From assembly GCF_040649515.1 (NCBI RefSeq), contig NZ_JBEZFP010000067.1, forward strand, positions 1-47,084: DNA of 47,084 bases, read 5' to 3'. This DNA comes from Yinghuangia elevatio (GTDB lineage: Bacteria; Actinomycetota; Actinomycetes; Streptomycetales; Streptomycetaceae). Made by a program: the position numbers and the translations under genes. How positions within the stretch are numbered: the stretch's first letter is position 1; the number at the start of each line of letters is the position of its first letter. Below, piece after piece: positions 7,928-15,217 of this stretch. Under the pieces are notes generated by a model. That model was given only the letters and a program-made list of their open reading frames with translations, made no database searches and was not told the origin of the DNA.

Positions 7928-8671
7928 CTACGAGCGGTAGACGATCACCTTGTCGCCGATGCGCGACTCGTTGAAGAGCTTCTGCACGAGCGCCTTGTTG
8001 CGGACGTTGACGCAGCCGTGCGACGCGCCGTTGTAGCCGTTGGCGGCGAAGTCGGGCGAGTAGTGCACGGCCTGGCCGCCGCTGAAGAACATCGCGTACG
8101 GCATCGGCGTGTGGTACAGCGTCGAGACGTGGTCCCGGGACTTCGACTGGACCGAGAACGTGCCCTCACGCGTCGGCAGTTCCTTCGAGCCGAAGCGGAC
8201 CTCGAACGAGTACTGCGGCACCCCGTTAATGACCCAGGTCAGCTTGCGCGTGGTCTTGTCGACGCACATCGCGCGCCCGGTCATGCAGCGCGGGTCCAGG
8301 TTGCCGGCCGGCTTCGGCGGCTTGCTGGTGGTAGGCGGCTTCGAGGTCGCCGGCTTGCTGGTGCTCGGCTTCGTGCTCGTCGGCGGCTTCTTGGAGGTCG
8401 CCGACGTGGAGGGCTTCGCCGAGGTGGGCGGGGTGCTGCTGGGGGCCGTCGTACTGGGTACGGCCGACGGCGAGGTGCTGGGGGCCGCGCTCGTGGTCTC
8501 CGGGGCCGGCGGCGTCGCGGACGCCGGGGCCGACGAGGAGGGGGCTGCGGAAGTGCTCGTACCAGGCTTGCCCTTTGCGTCGCTGCTGTCCGACGACGAC
8601 CCCGACTCACATGCCGAGGCGGCCAACACCACGGCCACCGCGACAGCCACGGTTATGCGCGTCTTCTTCAA
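7928..8671 (-). CDS. L,D-transpeptidase (YkuD) lipoprotein
   Basis: A 247-residue exported cell-wall enzyme. An N-terminal signal ends in the lipobox-like LAASAC. It is followed by about 95 residues rich in Ser, Thr, Pro and Lys, a likely wall-spanning stalk. The C-terminal YkuD domain carries H203...S217-H218-G219-C220 and VNVR, the catalytic HxnSHGC pattern that forms 3-3 peptidoglycan cross-links. The start is read as TTG at 8671 (codons then read KKTR, a normal basic n-region). GGAAGGA sits very close to it, so the start is not certain. The gene converges on the terminator at 7792-7832. Confidence 0.88.
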   Translation of the reverse strand: MKKTRITVAVAVAVVLAASACESGSSSDSSDAKGKPGTSTSAAPSSSAPASATPPAPETTSAAPSTSPSAVPSTTAPSSTPPTSAKPSTSATSKKPPTSTKPSTSKPATSKPPTTSKPPKPAGNLDPRCMTGRAMCVDKTTRKLTWVINGVPQYSFEVRFGSKELPTREGTFSVQSKSRDHVSTLYHTPMPYAMFFSGGQAVHYSPDFAANGYNGASHGCVNVRNKALVQKLFNESRIGDKVIVYRS

Positions 8672-8750
8672 TTCCTTCCAGCCCTTCTGTGCCCAGCACG
8701 ACTATTTGCCACCCGAGGTACTTCACTGCCCGATTGACGCCGCCGGGAGT

Positions 8751-8771
8751 AACCGGGGTTGCACCCCGTTT
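8751..8771 (-). terminator. Candidate hairpin after the HAD gene
   Basis: CGGGGT (8754-8759) and ACCCCG (8763-8768) form a 6-bp stem with loop TGC, partly extended by AA/TT flanks. It starts about 12 bp past the stop of the HAD phosphatase gene. It is short, so only a moderate call. Confidence 0.4.
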
Positions 8772-8783
8772 GTCTCAGGTGTG

Positions 8784-9458
8784 TCACCGTGCCGTCTTCA
8801 CCACGAAGCCGGAGCCGCCGGTCTCCGCCGCCTCCACGGCCAACTGCCGAAGATCGTCTATCCGGCCTTCCCCGAGTACGCGCGGGCCAACCACGCCTTT
8901 GCCCACCGCAATCGCCCGCATTCCGGCGGCCCGGGCGGCCAGCAGCCCGGCTTCGGCGTCCTCGACCACCAGGCAGTCGGCGGGATCGGCACCGAGCAGC
9001 CGCGCACCGCGCAAATAGCATTCCGGATCCGGTTTCCCGTCGGCGACGTCCTCGGCCGCGACGAACGTCTCCGGGACCGGGAGGCCCGCCGCGGCGAGAC
9101 GTCCCCGGGCCACCGCGCGGGCTCCCGACGTCACCACGGTCCAGGATCCCGGGGGCAGCGCAGCCAACAGCTCCGCGGCACCCGGCAGGGCGCGGATCCC
9201 GTCGAAATCGGCGCTCTCGCGGGCAATCAACTGGCGCGCGCCTTCCTCGGCATTCAGATGCGGGGCGACCAAGGCCACCAAATCGACATCGCGACGTCCT
9301 TGCGACTCCGCAACCGCCACATCCGGATCCACCGCATTGGCAATTGCCCACTCCCGCAAAATGCGTTCGATCGTCGGATGCGAATCGACCAGCACCCCGT
9401 CAAGATCGAAAAGCACTGCCGAACACCGCAGTCGGGCCACGCCGGCCGTCTCGTCCAC
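8784..9458 (-). CDS. HAD superfamily phosphatase (sugar-phosphatase-like)
   Basis: A 224-residue HAD hydrolase of subfamily IA. Motif I is FDLDGVLVDS (D18 nucleophile, D20 acid/base), motif II VVTSGA, motif III lysine in GKPDPECY, motif IV VVEDAEAG. The helical cap lies between motifs I and II. The overall look matches small sugar-phosphate phosphatases and beta-phosphoglucomutase relatives, and the GRRDVDLV cap segment is typical of the former. The GTG start at 9458 has AAAGAGAG a few bases upstream. It lies downstream of the LLM gene at 9542 in the same orientation, separated by 83 bp, so cotranscription is possible. Substrate not predictable. Confidence 0.85.
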   Translation of the reverse strand: MDETAGVARLRCSAVLFDLDGVLVDSHPTIERILREWAIANAVDPDVAVAESQGRRDVDLVALVAPHLNAEEGARQLIARESADFDGIRALPGAAELLAALPPGSWTVVTSGARAVARGRLAAAGLPVPETFVAAEDVADGKPDPECYLRGARLLGADPADCLVVEDAEAGLLAARAAGMRAIAVGKGVVGPRVLGEGRIDDLRQLAVEAAETGGSGFVVKTAR

Positions 9459-9541
9459 AAACTCTCTTTCCGGTCGGAAAACCCACTGATCCTCGAACGC
9501 CGCGGTGTGCCCCGGGAGATCGTCTCGCGGGCGGGCGGGTG

Positions 9542-10429
9542 TCAGGATTCCAGGGGCATGAGTTCCTGGGTGAACTCGTCCATGAAGGCCGCCCAGTTGG
9601 CGGGCGGCGTGGCCGGGCGTACGACGAACTTGCTGATTCCGCTGTCGATGAAGGCGCGGATCAGCTTCCGGGTGGCCTCCCAGCCGTTCGGGATCAACGC
9701 GGCCGGGTCGGTCTCGGGAGCGCGCTCGCGCAGGGCGCGCAGCAGGGCTTCGGGGTAGTCGCCGAAAGCGACCGCGAGGCTGAGCCCGTAGTGGTCGTCG
9801 TCGATCGCGCGTCCGGCCTCGCGTGCGGCGGCCTCGATCACGGTACGCCCGCTCGCGGCCTCGGCGGCGGTGACGTTGGCCGCCAGCCAGCCGTCGGCGA
9901 GGCGGCCGATGCGGCTGAGAGCGGCCGGGCCGCTGCCGCCCAGCCAGATGTCGAGAGGGCGTTCGGGCTGCGGCCGTACGGTGATCCCCTCGCAGCCGAA
10001 GTACTCGCCCTGGAAAGACACTTCAGTCTCCGACAGGAGCCTGCGCACAAGGGTCAGCGCTTCGTCGAACACCGCCCCACGGCGGCCCGGGATGGGGAAC
10101 AGCGGGCGTTCGAAGGCTCGTGCGTGCTGGACGCCGAAGGCGGGGAGGATGCGGCCCGGGGCCAGTTCGGCGAGCGTCGCCAGCTCCTTGGCGACGGCGA
10201 CGGGGTTGCGGCCGGGGAGCACGGAGACGCCGGTGCCGAGCTTGAGACGTGCGGTGCGCCCGGCGGCGTAGGCCATGCCGACGTGGGGGTCGGGGAGGTC
10301 GGTCGTGATCGTGTCGGGCAGCCAGAGCGAGTCGATGCCGAGCTTTTCGCACGTGTCGACGACGTTCGCGAAAGTCGTGCCGTCGTCGTGGGCGCGGGGC
10401 CCGATGCCGATGCCAATGCGAATCTTCAC
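9542..10429 (-). CDS. LLM class F420-dependent-type oxidoreductase
   Basis: A 295-residue luciferase-like oxidoreductase. It starts with the barrel strand KIRIGIGIGPR and has SLWLPDTITTD, LKLGTGVSVLPGRNPVAVAKELATLAELAPGR, and GGSGPAALSRIGRLADGWLA near the cofactor site. The PGRNP...AKELATL block resembles F420-linked members; this is inference. GTG 10429 is the start, with only a weak G-rich stretch upstream. A perfect 13-bp palindrome of the shared motif lies 23 bp ahead and overlaps the stop codon of the preceding secreted-protein gene. This suggests the gene has its own promoter. Confidence 0.87.
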   Translation of the reverse strand: MKIRIGIGIGPRAHDDGTTFANVVDTCEKLGIDSLWLPDTITTDLPDPHVGMAYAAGRTARLKLGTGVSVLPGRNPVAVAKELATLAELAPGRILPAFGVQHARAFERPLFPIPGRRGAVFDEALTLVRRLLSETEVSFQGEYFGCEGITVRPQPERPLDIWLGGSGPAALSRIGRLADGWLAANVTAAEAASGRTVIEAAAREAGRAIDDDHYGLSLAVAFGDYPEALLRALRERAPETDPAALIPNGWEATRKLIRAFIDSGISKFVVRPATPPANWAAFMDEFTQELMPLES

Positions 10430-10451
10430 CGACCCACCGTCACCCCGTTAC

Positions 10452-10464
10452 TGACGCCGCGTCA
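10452..10464. promoter_or_regulatory. Operator-like palindrome before an LLM gene (shared motif copy 3)
   Basis: TGACGCCGCGTCA, perfect 6-base arms around a central base. It lies 23 bp upstream of the LLM GTG at 10429 and includes the stop codon (10462-10464) of the upstream gene. Confidence 0.6.
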
Positions 10465-11433
10465 ATGGTGGGCGCCGGCTGCCGCGGCGACGGCCTTCGC
10501 CACCTGCACGAGCTCCTCCGCGTTGTCCAGCACGGACTGGCGTACCTGGACCGCCGCAAACGCCGCCCGCGTACTCCCGTACGCGAGCGCCTGCCGCGAC
10601 CGGCTGCCCTCGTCGGCGCCCGGGCACGTGTCCACCCACGACCGGCACACCGTGAAGCCCGCCTGCTCGGCCGACACCGCGATCGCCTCCCCGAACGAAC
10701 TGGCCGACCCGTCGGGCACGTCCACCTCGACGTCGGCGACCGCGCGGTCCGTGGCCAGACCGACGAGACTCACCGCCGGCAGCGAACGCCCACGCAGGTA
10801 CTCGCTCCATGTGTGGAAGACCGTCTCGTCGCAGACCCACGGGTCCGACGCCGCCTCGCAGTCCACCGGCAGCGGCTCCTTCCCGGGGTGCGCGCAGCCC
10901 GCTCCCGGCCCGCCCGCGAACCGCTTCGCGCCGGCCACCAGCAGCACGGAGTCCTTGGCACCGCGGGCCACTTCGACACCCAGCCGGTCCACGCCCGGCT
11001 CACAGACGGGATGCGGCACATGGACCGCGACGGACGTGCCCTCGCCCATGACGTACGCGGCGCCCCGGCCCGCGTTGGGGTGGTCGAGCGGGAACAGCCG
11101 CCCGAACAACACTCCGCTCGGGGAATCGGCCTGCGTCGTGCCTGAATAGTGGTGCGGGCGGAGCGCGTCGTCGACCGCTAGCCAGTCCCGCGCCACGACG
11201 CGATCGAGGCCGGTACGCAGCGCGGCGCGTACGTCTTCCCCCGGCCGGGTGTAGCCCCTGTCGGGGAGGGTGCCGAGGTCCCGTCGGACCATGTCGTACA
11301 GGTCGGCCGGCGCCGGCGGCGGCAGTCCCGGCCGAGCGGTCGCGGACGGCACCACGGTCAGGAGGGCCGTGACGACGAAGGCCGCCAGGAGCACGCGCAG
11401 GCGCCGCACACCTTTACCACACAATACGGTCAT
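10462..11433 (-). CDS. Secreted protein of unknown function
   Basis: A 323-residue exported protein. The n-region VRRLR and hydrophobic core LLAAFVVTALLTVVP end in SATA, a plausible signal-peptidase I site. The mature part has an even number of spaced cysteines (HPVCE, GAGCAHP, PVDCEAA, PWVCDE, FTVCRSW, DTCPG), suggesting disulfides. The pattern VHVPHPVCEPGVDRLGVEVA followed by KDSVLLVAGAKR weakly recalls N-formylglutamate amidohydrolase-like metallohydrolases (HP..xE, then V.G.HR). The second half is not clearly alike, so no function is given. ATG 11433 or the GTG at 11409 could be the start. The 276 bp upstream to 11709 is the divergent promoter region; I saw no other feature in it. Confidence 0.7.
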   Translation of the reverse strand: MTVLCGKGVRRLRVLLAAFVVTALLTVVPSATARPGLPPPAPADLYDMVRRDLGTLPDRGYTRPGEDVRAALRTGLDRVVARDWLAVDDALRPHHYSGTTQADSPSGVLFGRLFPLDHPNAGRGAAYVMGEGTSVAVHVPHPVCEPGVDRLGVEVARGAKDSVLLVAGAKRFAGGPGAGCAHPGKEPLPVDCEAASDPWVCDETVFHTWSEYLRGRSLPAVSLVGLATDRAVADVEVDVPDGSASSFGEAIAVSAEQAGFTVCRSWVDTCPGADEGSRSRQALAYGSTRAAFAAVQVRQSVLDNAEELVQVAKAVAAAAGAHH

Positions 11434-11709
11434 ACTTCACGCTAAGTGATCAAGCTCCCTACGCTCCGTCGACACCCTCGGCGGATTACCCAGGAGGGAC
11501 CGTCTCGCCAGGAAAGATCAGGCGTGTCCGCTTACGATCGAATTCGATCAACACATGAGCGCTATCCGGGATTCGGCTCGGCCCAGTCGACGCGTTTGGC
11601 CTAGTCGATCCCGGTTAGCCGTCAGAAGTAACGGCACGGCTCAAAGGCCGCCGCGAGGACGTCGCAGACCTCCAGCCCGGCCTTCACCCCCCGACCTCAG
11701 GCGGCGCAC

Positions 11710-12171
11710 ATGTATCTTGTCTTCGCCCTCCTGGCTCCGATCGGAATGTTCGGCCTCATATCGGGTCTCACGTGGTTCGAGGACCGGATGCTGGGCCCTG
11801 CCGTTGCCGACAGACAGGTACCGCGCACGCCGCGCGCCAAGCCGGAACTCCCCGAACACCCCGCCGAACTCCCCGCCGCCGTGCGCATCGCCGATCGCGT
11901 CGCCGATACGGACACCGCACGGCCCGCCTCCGCGCCGGTTCCCGAGGCGTCCGCCGCCGAGCCCACACCACCGCAGCCGGATCCTGAGCCTGAGCCGGTG
12001 CTGAAGCCCGTGACCCTCGAATCCCCTGTAGTCCTGGCACCCGTGGCACTGCTGACCAGCCCGATCCCGCTGCAACCCGTCACGGCTCCTGCCCGCAGGC
12101 CGGCCCCGGCTCCGGTACGCCACCGCCTGCGCCACACCCTCAAACGCGGTCGGGGCCTGCGGGCGGCGTGA
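11710..12171 (+). CDS. Small proline-rich membrane protein
   Basis: A predicted 153-residue protein with one N-terminal hydrophobic segment (YLVFALLAPIGMFGLISGLTWFED) and then a Pro/Ala/Glu-rich stretch of about 100 residues. It ends in a basic tail (RHRLRHTLKRGR). It resembles small single-pass proteins common in streptomycetes with unknown role. The opposite strand is also open over part of the interval but gives low-complexity product. The 3' end overlaps the convergent methyltransferase-like gene by 32 bp. ATG 11710 has AGGCGG a few bases before. No homologue with known function is recognised. Confidence 0.55.
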   Translation: MYLVFALLAPIGMFGLISGLTWFEDRMLGPAVADRQVPRTPRAKPELPEHPAELPAAVRIADRVADTDTARPASAPVPEASAAEPTPPQPDPEPEPVLKPVTLESPVVLAPVALLTSPIPLQPVTAPARRPAPAPVRHRLRHTLKRGRGLRAA

Positions 12172-12682
12172 CGCCCCGCCAGGCCCGCCCCCGCGGCCGC
12201 CACGCGGGGACCGCGGCGCAGTACCTCTCGTACTCTGCCCCGAACTGCCGCCGCAATGCGGGTTCTTCGTAAGCGCGTACGAACAACGCGAACAGCACGC
12301 CCAACCCCGCCGCATATGGCAGCAGCGCAAGCGGACGCCACAGCAGCAGTGCTTGGCCCACCACCGCTCCGGTGACGGCCAGGTACATCGGGTTGCGGAC
12401 GTACCGGTAGAGGCCGCCCACCACCAGGCGGCCCGTCGGAGCCACCGGCGCGGGCGTGCCGATCCCTTCGACGACGAAGCGCACGAACGCATGTACGAGC
12501 ACCGCGGCCGAGGCGGACAGCAGGATCCCGCCCGCCACGCGTACCGGGACGCCCCAACTCGCGGACGCGTGGCCGGGCTGCCAGCGGGTGAGGAGCCAGG
12601 GAACCACTCCGGCCACCACGCCCGGCGCGGCCGCGAAGAAGAGCGAACTGCCCAGCGCGGCGCTCGATTTCCGCATGGTCAC
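12140..12682 (-). CDS. Isoprenylcysteine carboxyl methyltransferase/PEMT-like membrane protein
   Basis: A 180-residue protein with four or five hydrophobic segments and the family signature RLVVGGLYRYVRNPMYLAVTGAVVGQALL (residues about 85-115), then EEPALRRQFGAEYERYCAAVPAWRPR near the C-terminus. This RNPMY...EE...FG.EY.RY pattern is shared by membrane methyltransferases that use S-adenosylmethionine to methylate lipids or prenyl-cysteine. The bacterial substrate is unknown. Start either GTG 12682 or ATG 12676, two codons apart. Convergent with and overlapping the small gene at 11710-12171. About 125 bp separates it from the TetR stop at 12808, with nothing notable seen there. Confidence 0.82.
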   Translation of the reverse strand: MTMRKSSAALGSSLFFAAAPGVVAGVVPWLLTRWQPGHASASWGVPVRVAGGILLSASAAVLVHAFVRFVVEGIGTPAPVAPTGRLVVGGLYRYVRNPMYLAVTGAVVGQALLLWRPLALLPYAAGLGVLFALFVRAYEEPALRRQFGAEYERYCAAVPAWRPRGRAWRGVTPPAGPDRV

Positions 12683-12807
12683 ATTCTGCGCCGGGCGGGC
12701 TCGCTCAGTGGGGCTGCCAGCGGGGCTGTCGGCGCAAGGAGAAGACCGCGCGGCGGATTCTGCCTGGGGCTCCGACGACCGGCTCTGTCAGCGGGTATCG
12801 GCGGCGG

Positions 12808-13431
12808 TCACGGCTTCGGCCAGGCCGCGATGGCCATCTCGGCGACGGCCCGCAGTTCGTCGGTGGTGCCGCCGTCCCGGGCACGTTGCGACATGCCCTG
12901 GAAGACCGCGGCGTAGAAGTTCGCCATCGCGTGCGGATCGGCGTCGGGCGCGGTCTCCCCGGCCTCCACGGCGGCCCGGAACCGGCGCTCGAACTCGGCG
13001 ATGTTGCCGGCGCGGAGGGCCCGCAGGTCGGCCTCGACGTCGCTGCTCTGCTCGGTCACGTTGGTCGCGGCGCAGATGACCAGGCAACCGCGCGGGTGCG
13101 TCGGATCGGTGAAGGACACGGCCGCCTCGCGCAGCAGCCGGGCCATGCCGTCGTACGCACGCGGCTCCTCGTCCAGCGCCTGCCGGGTGAACGCGCCGTA
13201 CGTCTCGCCGTACGTCGACACGACCTCCAGGAACAGGGCCTTCTTGTCCCCGAATGCCGCGTACAGGCTCGGCGGGTTGATCCCCATGGCGCGGGTCAGC
13301 TCGCCGATCGAGGTCGCCTCGTAGCCGCGCTGCCAGAACAGCTGCGTGGCTTTAGCGAGGGCGGCGTCCCGGTCGAAGGCACGCGGGCGCCCCCGCTTGG
13401 CGGTGGTCTGGTCGGGGGGCGTGCGCGTCAT
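12808..13431 (-). CDS. TetR/AcrR family transcriptional regulator
   Basis: A 207-residue TetR repressor. The DNA-binding domain is residues 12-65: GRPRAFDRDAALAKATQLF, QRGYEATSIGELTRAMG and INPPSLYAAFGDKKALFLEVV. The ligand domain has HPRGCLVICAATNV, seen in a common actinobacterial TetR group with that GCL motif. ATG 13431 is chosen because the conserved domain begins just after it; the frame continues upstream without homology. The SDR gene at 13716 diverges from it, with a 34-bp inverted repeat (13626-13659) between them. It is likely the regulator of that SDR. A second, weaker near-symmetry (TAGCAGTCACTA, about 13444-13455) lies close to its own start. Confidence 0.88.
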   Translation of the reverse strand: MTRTPPDQTTAKRGRPRAFDRDAALAKATQLFWQRGYEATSIGELTRAMGINPPSLYAAFGDKKALFLEVVSTYGETYGAFTRQALDEEPRAYDGMARLLREAAVSFTDPTHPRGCLVICAATNVTEQSSDVEADLRALRAGNIAEFERRFRAAVEAGETAPDADPHAMANFYAAVFQGMSQRARDGGTTDELRAVAEMAIAAWPKP

Positions 13432-13625
13432 GTCACCCAGGCTATAGCAGTCACTACAGAAACGGTCTGGCCCTGCCCCGGAGCCGCCGCGGACACGATG
13501 CCCGCGGCGGCTTCGGAGAGCGGGCCGGGTCCGGCAGCCGTCCATGCGTTCGAGGACGAAGCGGACCTCGACCGGTGCGGACCTGGTCGGCGGGCGCCCG
13601 GGCGGCAACAGAGCGCTTGCCCCCT

Positions 13626-13659
13626 TTTCATAGCCATGATAGGCATCATGGCTATGAAA
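13626..13659. promoter_or_regulatory. Long perfect inverted repeat between TetR and SDR genes
   Basis: Arms of 15 bases (13626-13640 and 13645-13659) are exact reverse complements with a 4-base spacer AGGC. The half site reads TTTCATAGCCATGAT. It is AT-rich compared with its surroundings and ends 56 bp before the SDR ATG. It is probably an operator for the adjacent TetR protein. A transcript hairpin cannot be excluded, but it is not at a gene end. Confidence 0.7.
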
Positions 13660-13715
13660 CAGCGGCGTCGGTGGGCCGCCGTAGCCCGCCCGACCACACC
13701 CGAGAGGCTCGCTAC

Positions 13716-14498
13716 ATGTACGACCTGACCGGCAGGGTCGCGCTCGTCACCGGCGCGGCGCAGGGCCAAGGAGCCGCGGAGGCCAGGCTGTTCGCGTCGT
13801 GCGGCGCCCGCGTGGTGGTGTCCGACGTACAGGAGGAGGCGGGCCGGGCGGTGGCCGCCGAGCTGGGTGACGCCGCGGTGTTCCAGCGCCTCGACGTCTC
13901 CGACGAGTCCGATTGGGCCGCCGCCGTCTCCCGTGCGCACGACGCATTCGGCCATCTCGACGTGCTGGTGAACAACGCGGCGGCGATGCGGCTGGTCCCC
14001 ATCGAGGAGGAATCGGCCGAGGGGTTCCGGCGCATCGTCGACATCAACCTCACCGGCACGTTCCTCGGGATCCGCGCCGTGGTGCCGGCGATGCGTGCGG
14101 CCGGGGGCGGGTCGATCGTGAACGTCGCGTCCATCAGCGGCACCCAGGCGCAGGCGTGGGCGTCGGCGTATTCGGCGTCGAAGTGGGGCGTACGCGGGCT
14201 GACGCGTACCGCCGCCATCGAACTGGGGCCGCTAGGTATCCGGGTCAACGCCGTCGTGCCGGGCGCGATCCGCAGTGGGATGCTCACCGAGGACCGGTCC
14301 GGCGCCGAGCGCGACACGCGCTTCGACGGGCTCCCGCTCGGACGCGCGGGCGAGTCCGAGGAGATCGCGCACATGGTCGCGTTCCTCGCGTCGCCGGGTG
14401 CCTCGTACACGACCGGCGCCGACTTCGTCGTGGACGGCGGCTTCACCGCGGGACCGCGCGCGGCGCCGCGCCCGGAGCGGCCGGTGCTCTTCCACTGA
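13716..14498 (+). CDS. SDR family oxidoreductase (3-alpha/20-beta-hydroxysteroid dehydrogenase-like)
   Basis: A 260-residue classical SDR. Cofactor motif TGAAQGQG (residues 12-19), acidic D37 at the end of strand 2 (favours NAD), NNAA at 86-89, catalytic S139, Y152 and K156 (YSASK), and DFVVDGGFTAG at the C-terminus. The TGAAxGxG...NNAA combination is typical of the hydroxysteroid dehydrogenase branch; the true substrate is unknown. ATG 13716 has GAGAGG about 8 bases upstream. Divergent from the TetR gene across the long inverted repeat. A truncated SDR fragment follows 54 bp downstream. Confidence 0.9.
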   Translation: MYDLTGRVALVTGAAQGQGAAEARLFASCGARVVVSDVQEEAGRAVAAELGDAAVFQRLDVSDESDWAAAVSRAHDAFGHLDVLVNNAAAMRLVPIEEESAEGFRRIVDINLTGTFLGIRAVVPAMRAAGGGSIVNVASISGTQAQAWASAYSASKWGVRGLTRTAAIELGPLGIRVNAVVPGAIRSGMLTEDRSGAERDTRFDGLPLGRAGESEEIAHMVAFLASPGASYTTGADFVVDGGFTAGPRAAPRPERPVLFH

Positions 14499-14552
14499 GC
14501 GGGGCGGCCGGATGGCGAAGTGGCGGTTGAGGGAAGGACTTTGGGTGGCAGC

Positions 14553-14747
14553 ATGGCGGTGCTGACCGGGAAGTGCGCCATCGTCACGGGCGCGAGCCGC
14601 GGCATCGGGCGCGCCACCGCGATCGCACTCGCCCGCGCCGGGGCGTCGGTGGTCCTGGCCGCGCGCGACGCATCCGCGCTGGCCGGAGTCGCCGACGAGA
14701 TTGCGGCCGAGGCCGGCGGGACGCGCGGTTCATGCTGCCTCTCTTGA
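14553..14747 (+). pseudogene. N-terminal fragment of another SDR dehydrogenase
   Basis: Sixty-four codons encode an SDR start: LTGKCAIVTGASRGIGRATA (TGASRGIG cofactor motif), then ASVVLAARDASALAGVADEI and AAEAGGT, ending at a stop after GSCCLS. The rest of the fold (NNAG, Ser, YxxxK) is not found downstream in any frame. I call it a truncated relic. An in-frame ATG at 14520 would add 11 residues without homology. It lies directly behind the intact SDR but differs in sequence, so it is not a simple partial duplication of that gene. Confidence 0.75.
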
Positions 14748-15217
14748 GCGGAGAAACACTGCATGACCGGGATCCTCGGCGGGCCGCCGAACAGGCCGCG
14801 CCGCCGCGCAAGCTGGGACGCCCCAAGACATTTCGTGTACCGCGGGGACACCCCCTGCCCCGCCCCGGCACCCCCGTCACGTGTCGAACAAGGTAGCGAG
14901 GCGGTCGGCTCCGCGTACGCCGAATCGGCCAACTTGATCGAGTGCCGCCGACAAGACCTCGCTTGCCAGTCGGCTGCCCATGAGGCTAAGATCATCCGGT
15001 CACATTGTCGCCCGTCTGGATGGTCCATTGCGCATCTGAGGTCTGGACACCGCACCGCTTGAGCCCACGAGCTCGCGGCTGCGTTCCGACCTCGGTGTGA
15101 CCGCCCCGGGCGTTCTCGCATTTCCGGGCCGCTTTTCCGGTCAGACCTCGGTTCCCCGTCATCGCGCTGCGGTGTCCATACGCGTCCATGCCGCCACGCG
15201 TCTTCGGGAGCCGCTCC
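14748..15217. other. 470-bp gap ahead of the ABC-F gene
   Basis: No convincing full gene. A short leftward frame (14877-14981) reads like ordinary protein sequence (MGSRLASEVLSAALDQVG...) but is only 34 codons and has no partner; it may be a relic. The right half (15020-15217) holds a possible leader peptide and competing inverted repeats ahead of the ABC-F gene. The break next to the SDR fragment suggests past rearrangement. Confidence 0.5.
15020..15149 (+). promoter_or_regulatory. Possible attenuation leader of the ABC-F gene
   Basis: A 26-codon frame (15020-15100, MVHCASEVW...) has a mutually exclusive pairing set. GAGGTC at 15039-15044 can pair with GACCTC at 15089-15094, or the longer GAGGTCTG (15039-15046) can pair with CAGACCTC at 15142-15149. 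Leader-peptide attenuation is a known control of resistance-type ABC-F genes; its use here is speculation. Confidence 0.25.

Noticed and set aside
4026..10429. Idea that the LLM/SDR genes form one natural-product cluster
   Set aside because: No core biosynthetic enzyme is present, and unrelated genes in both directions separate the units; a shared regulon is better supported than a cluster.
11641..12557. Two leftward frames opposite the small gene at 11710
   Set aside because: Low-complexity Arg/Gly products; the rightward frame has a clean membrane segment and start.
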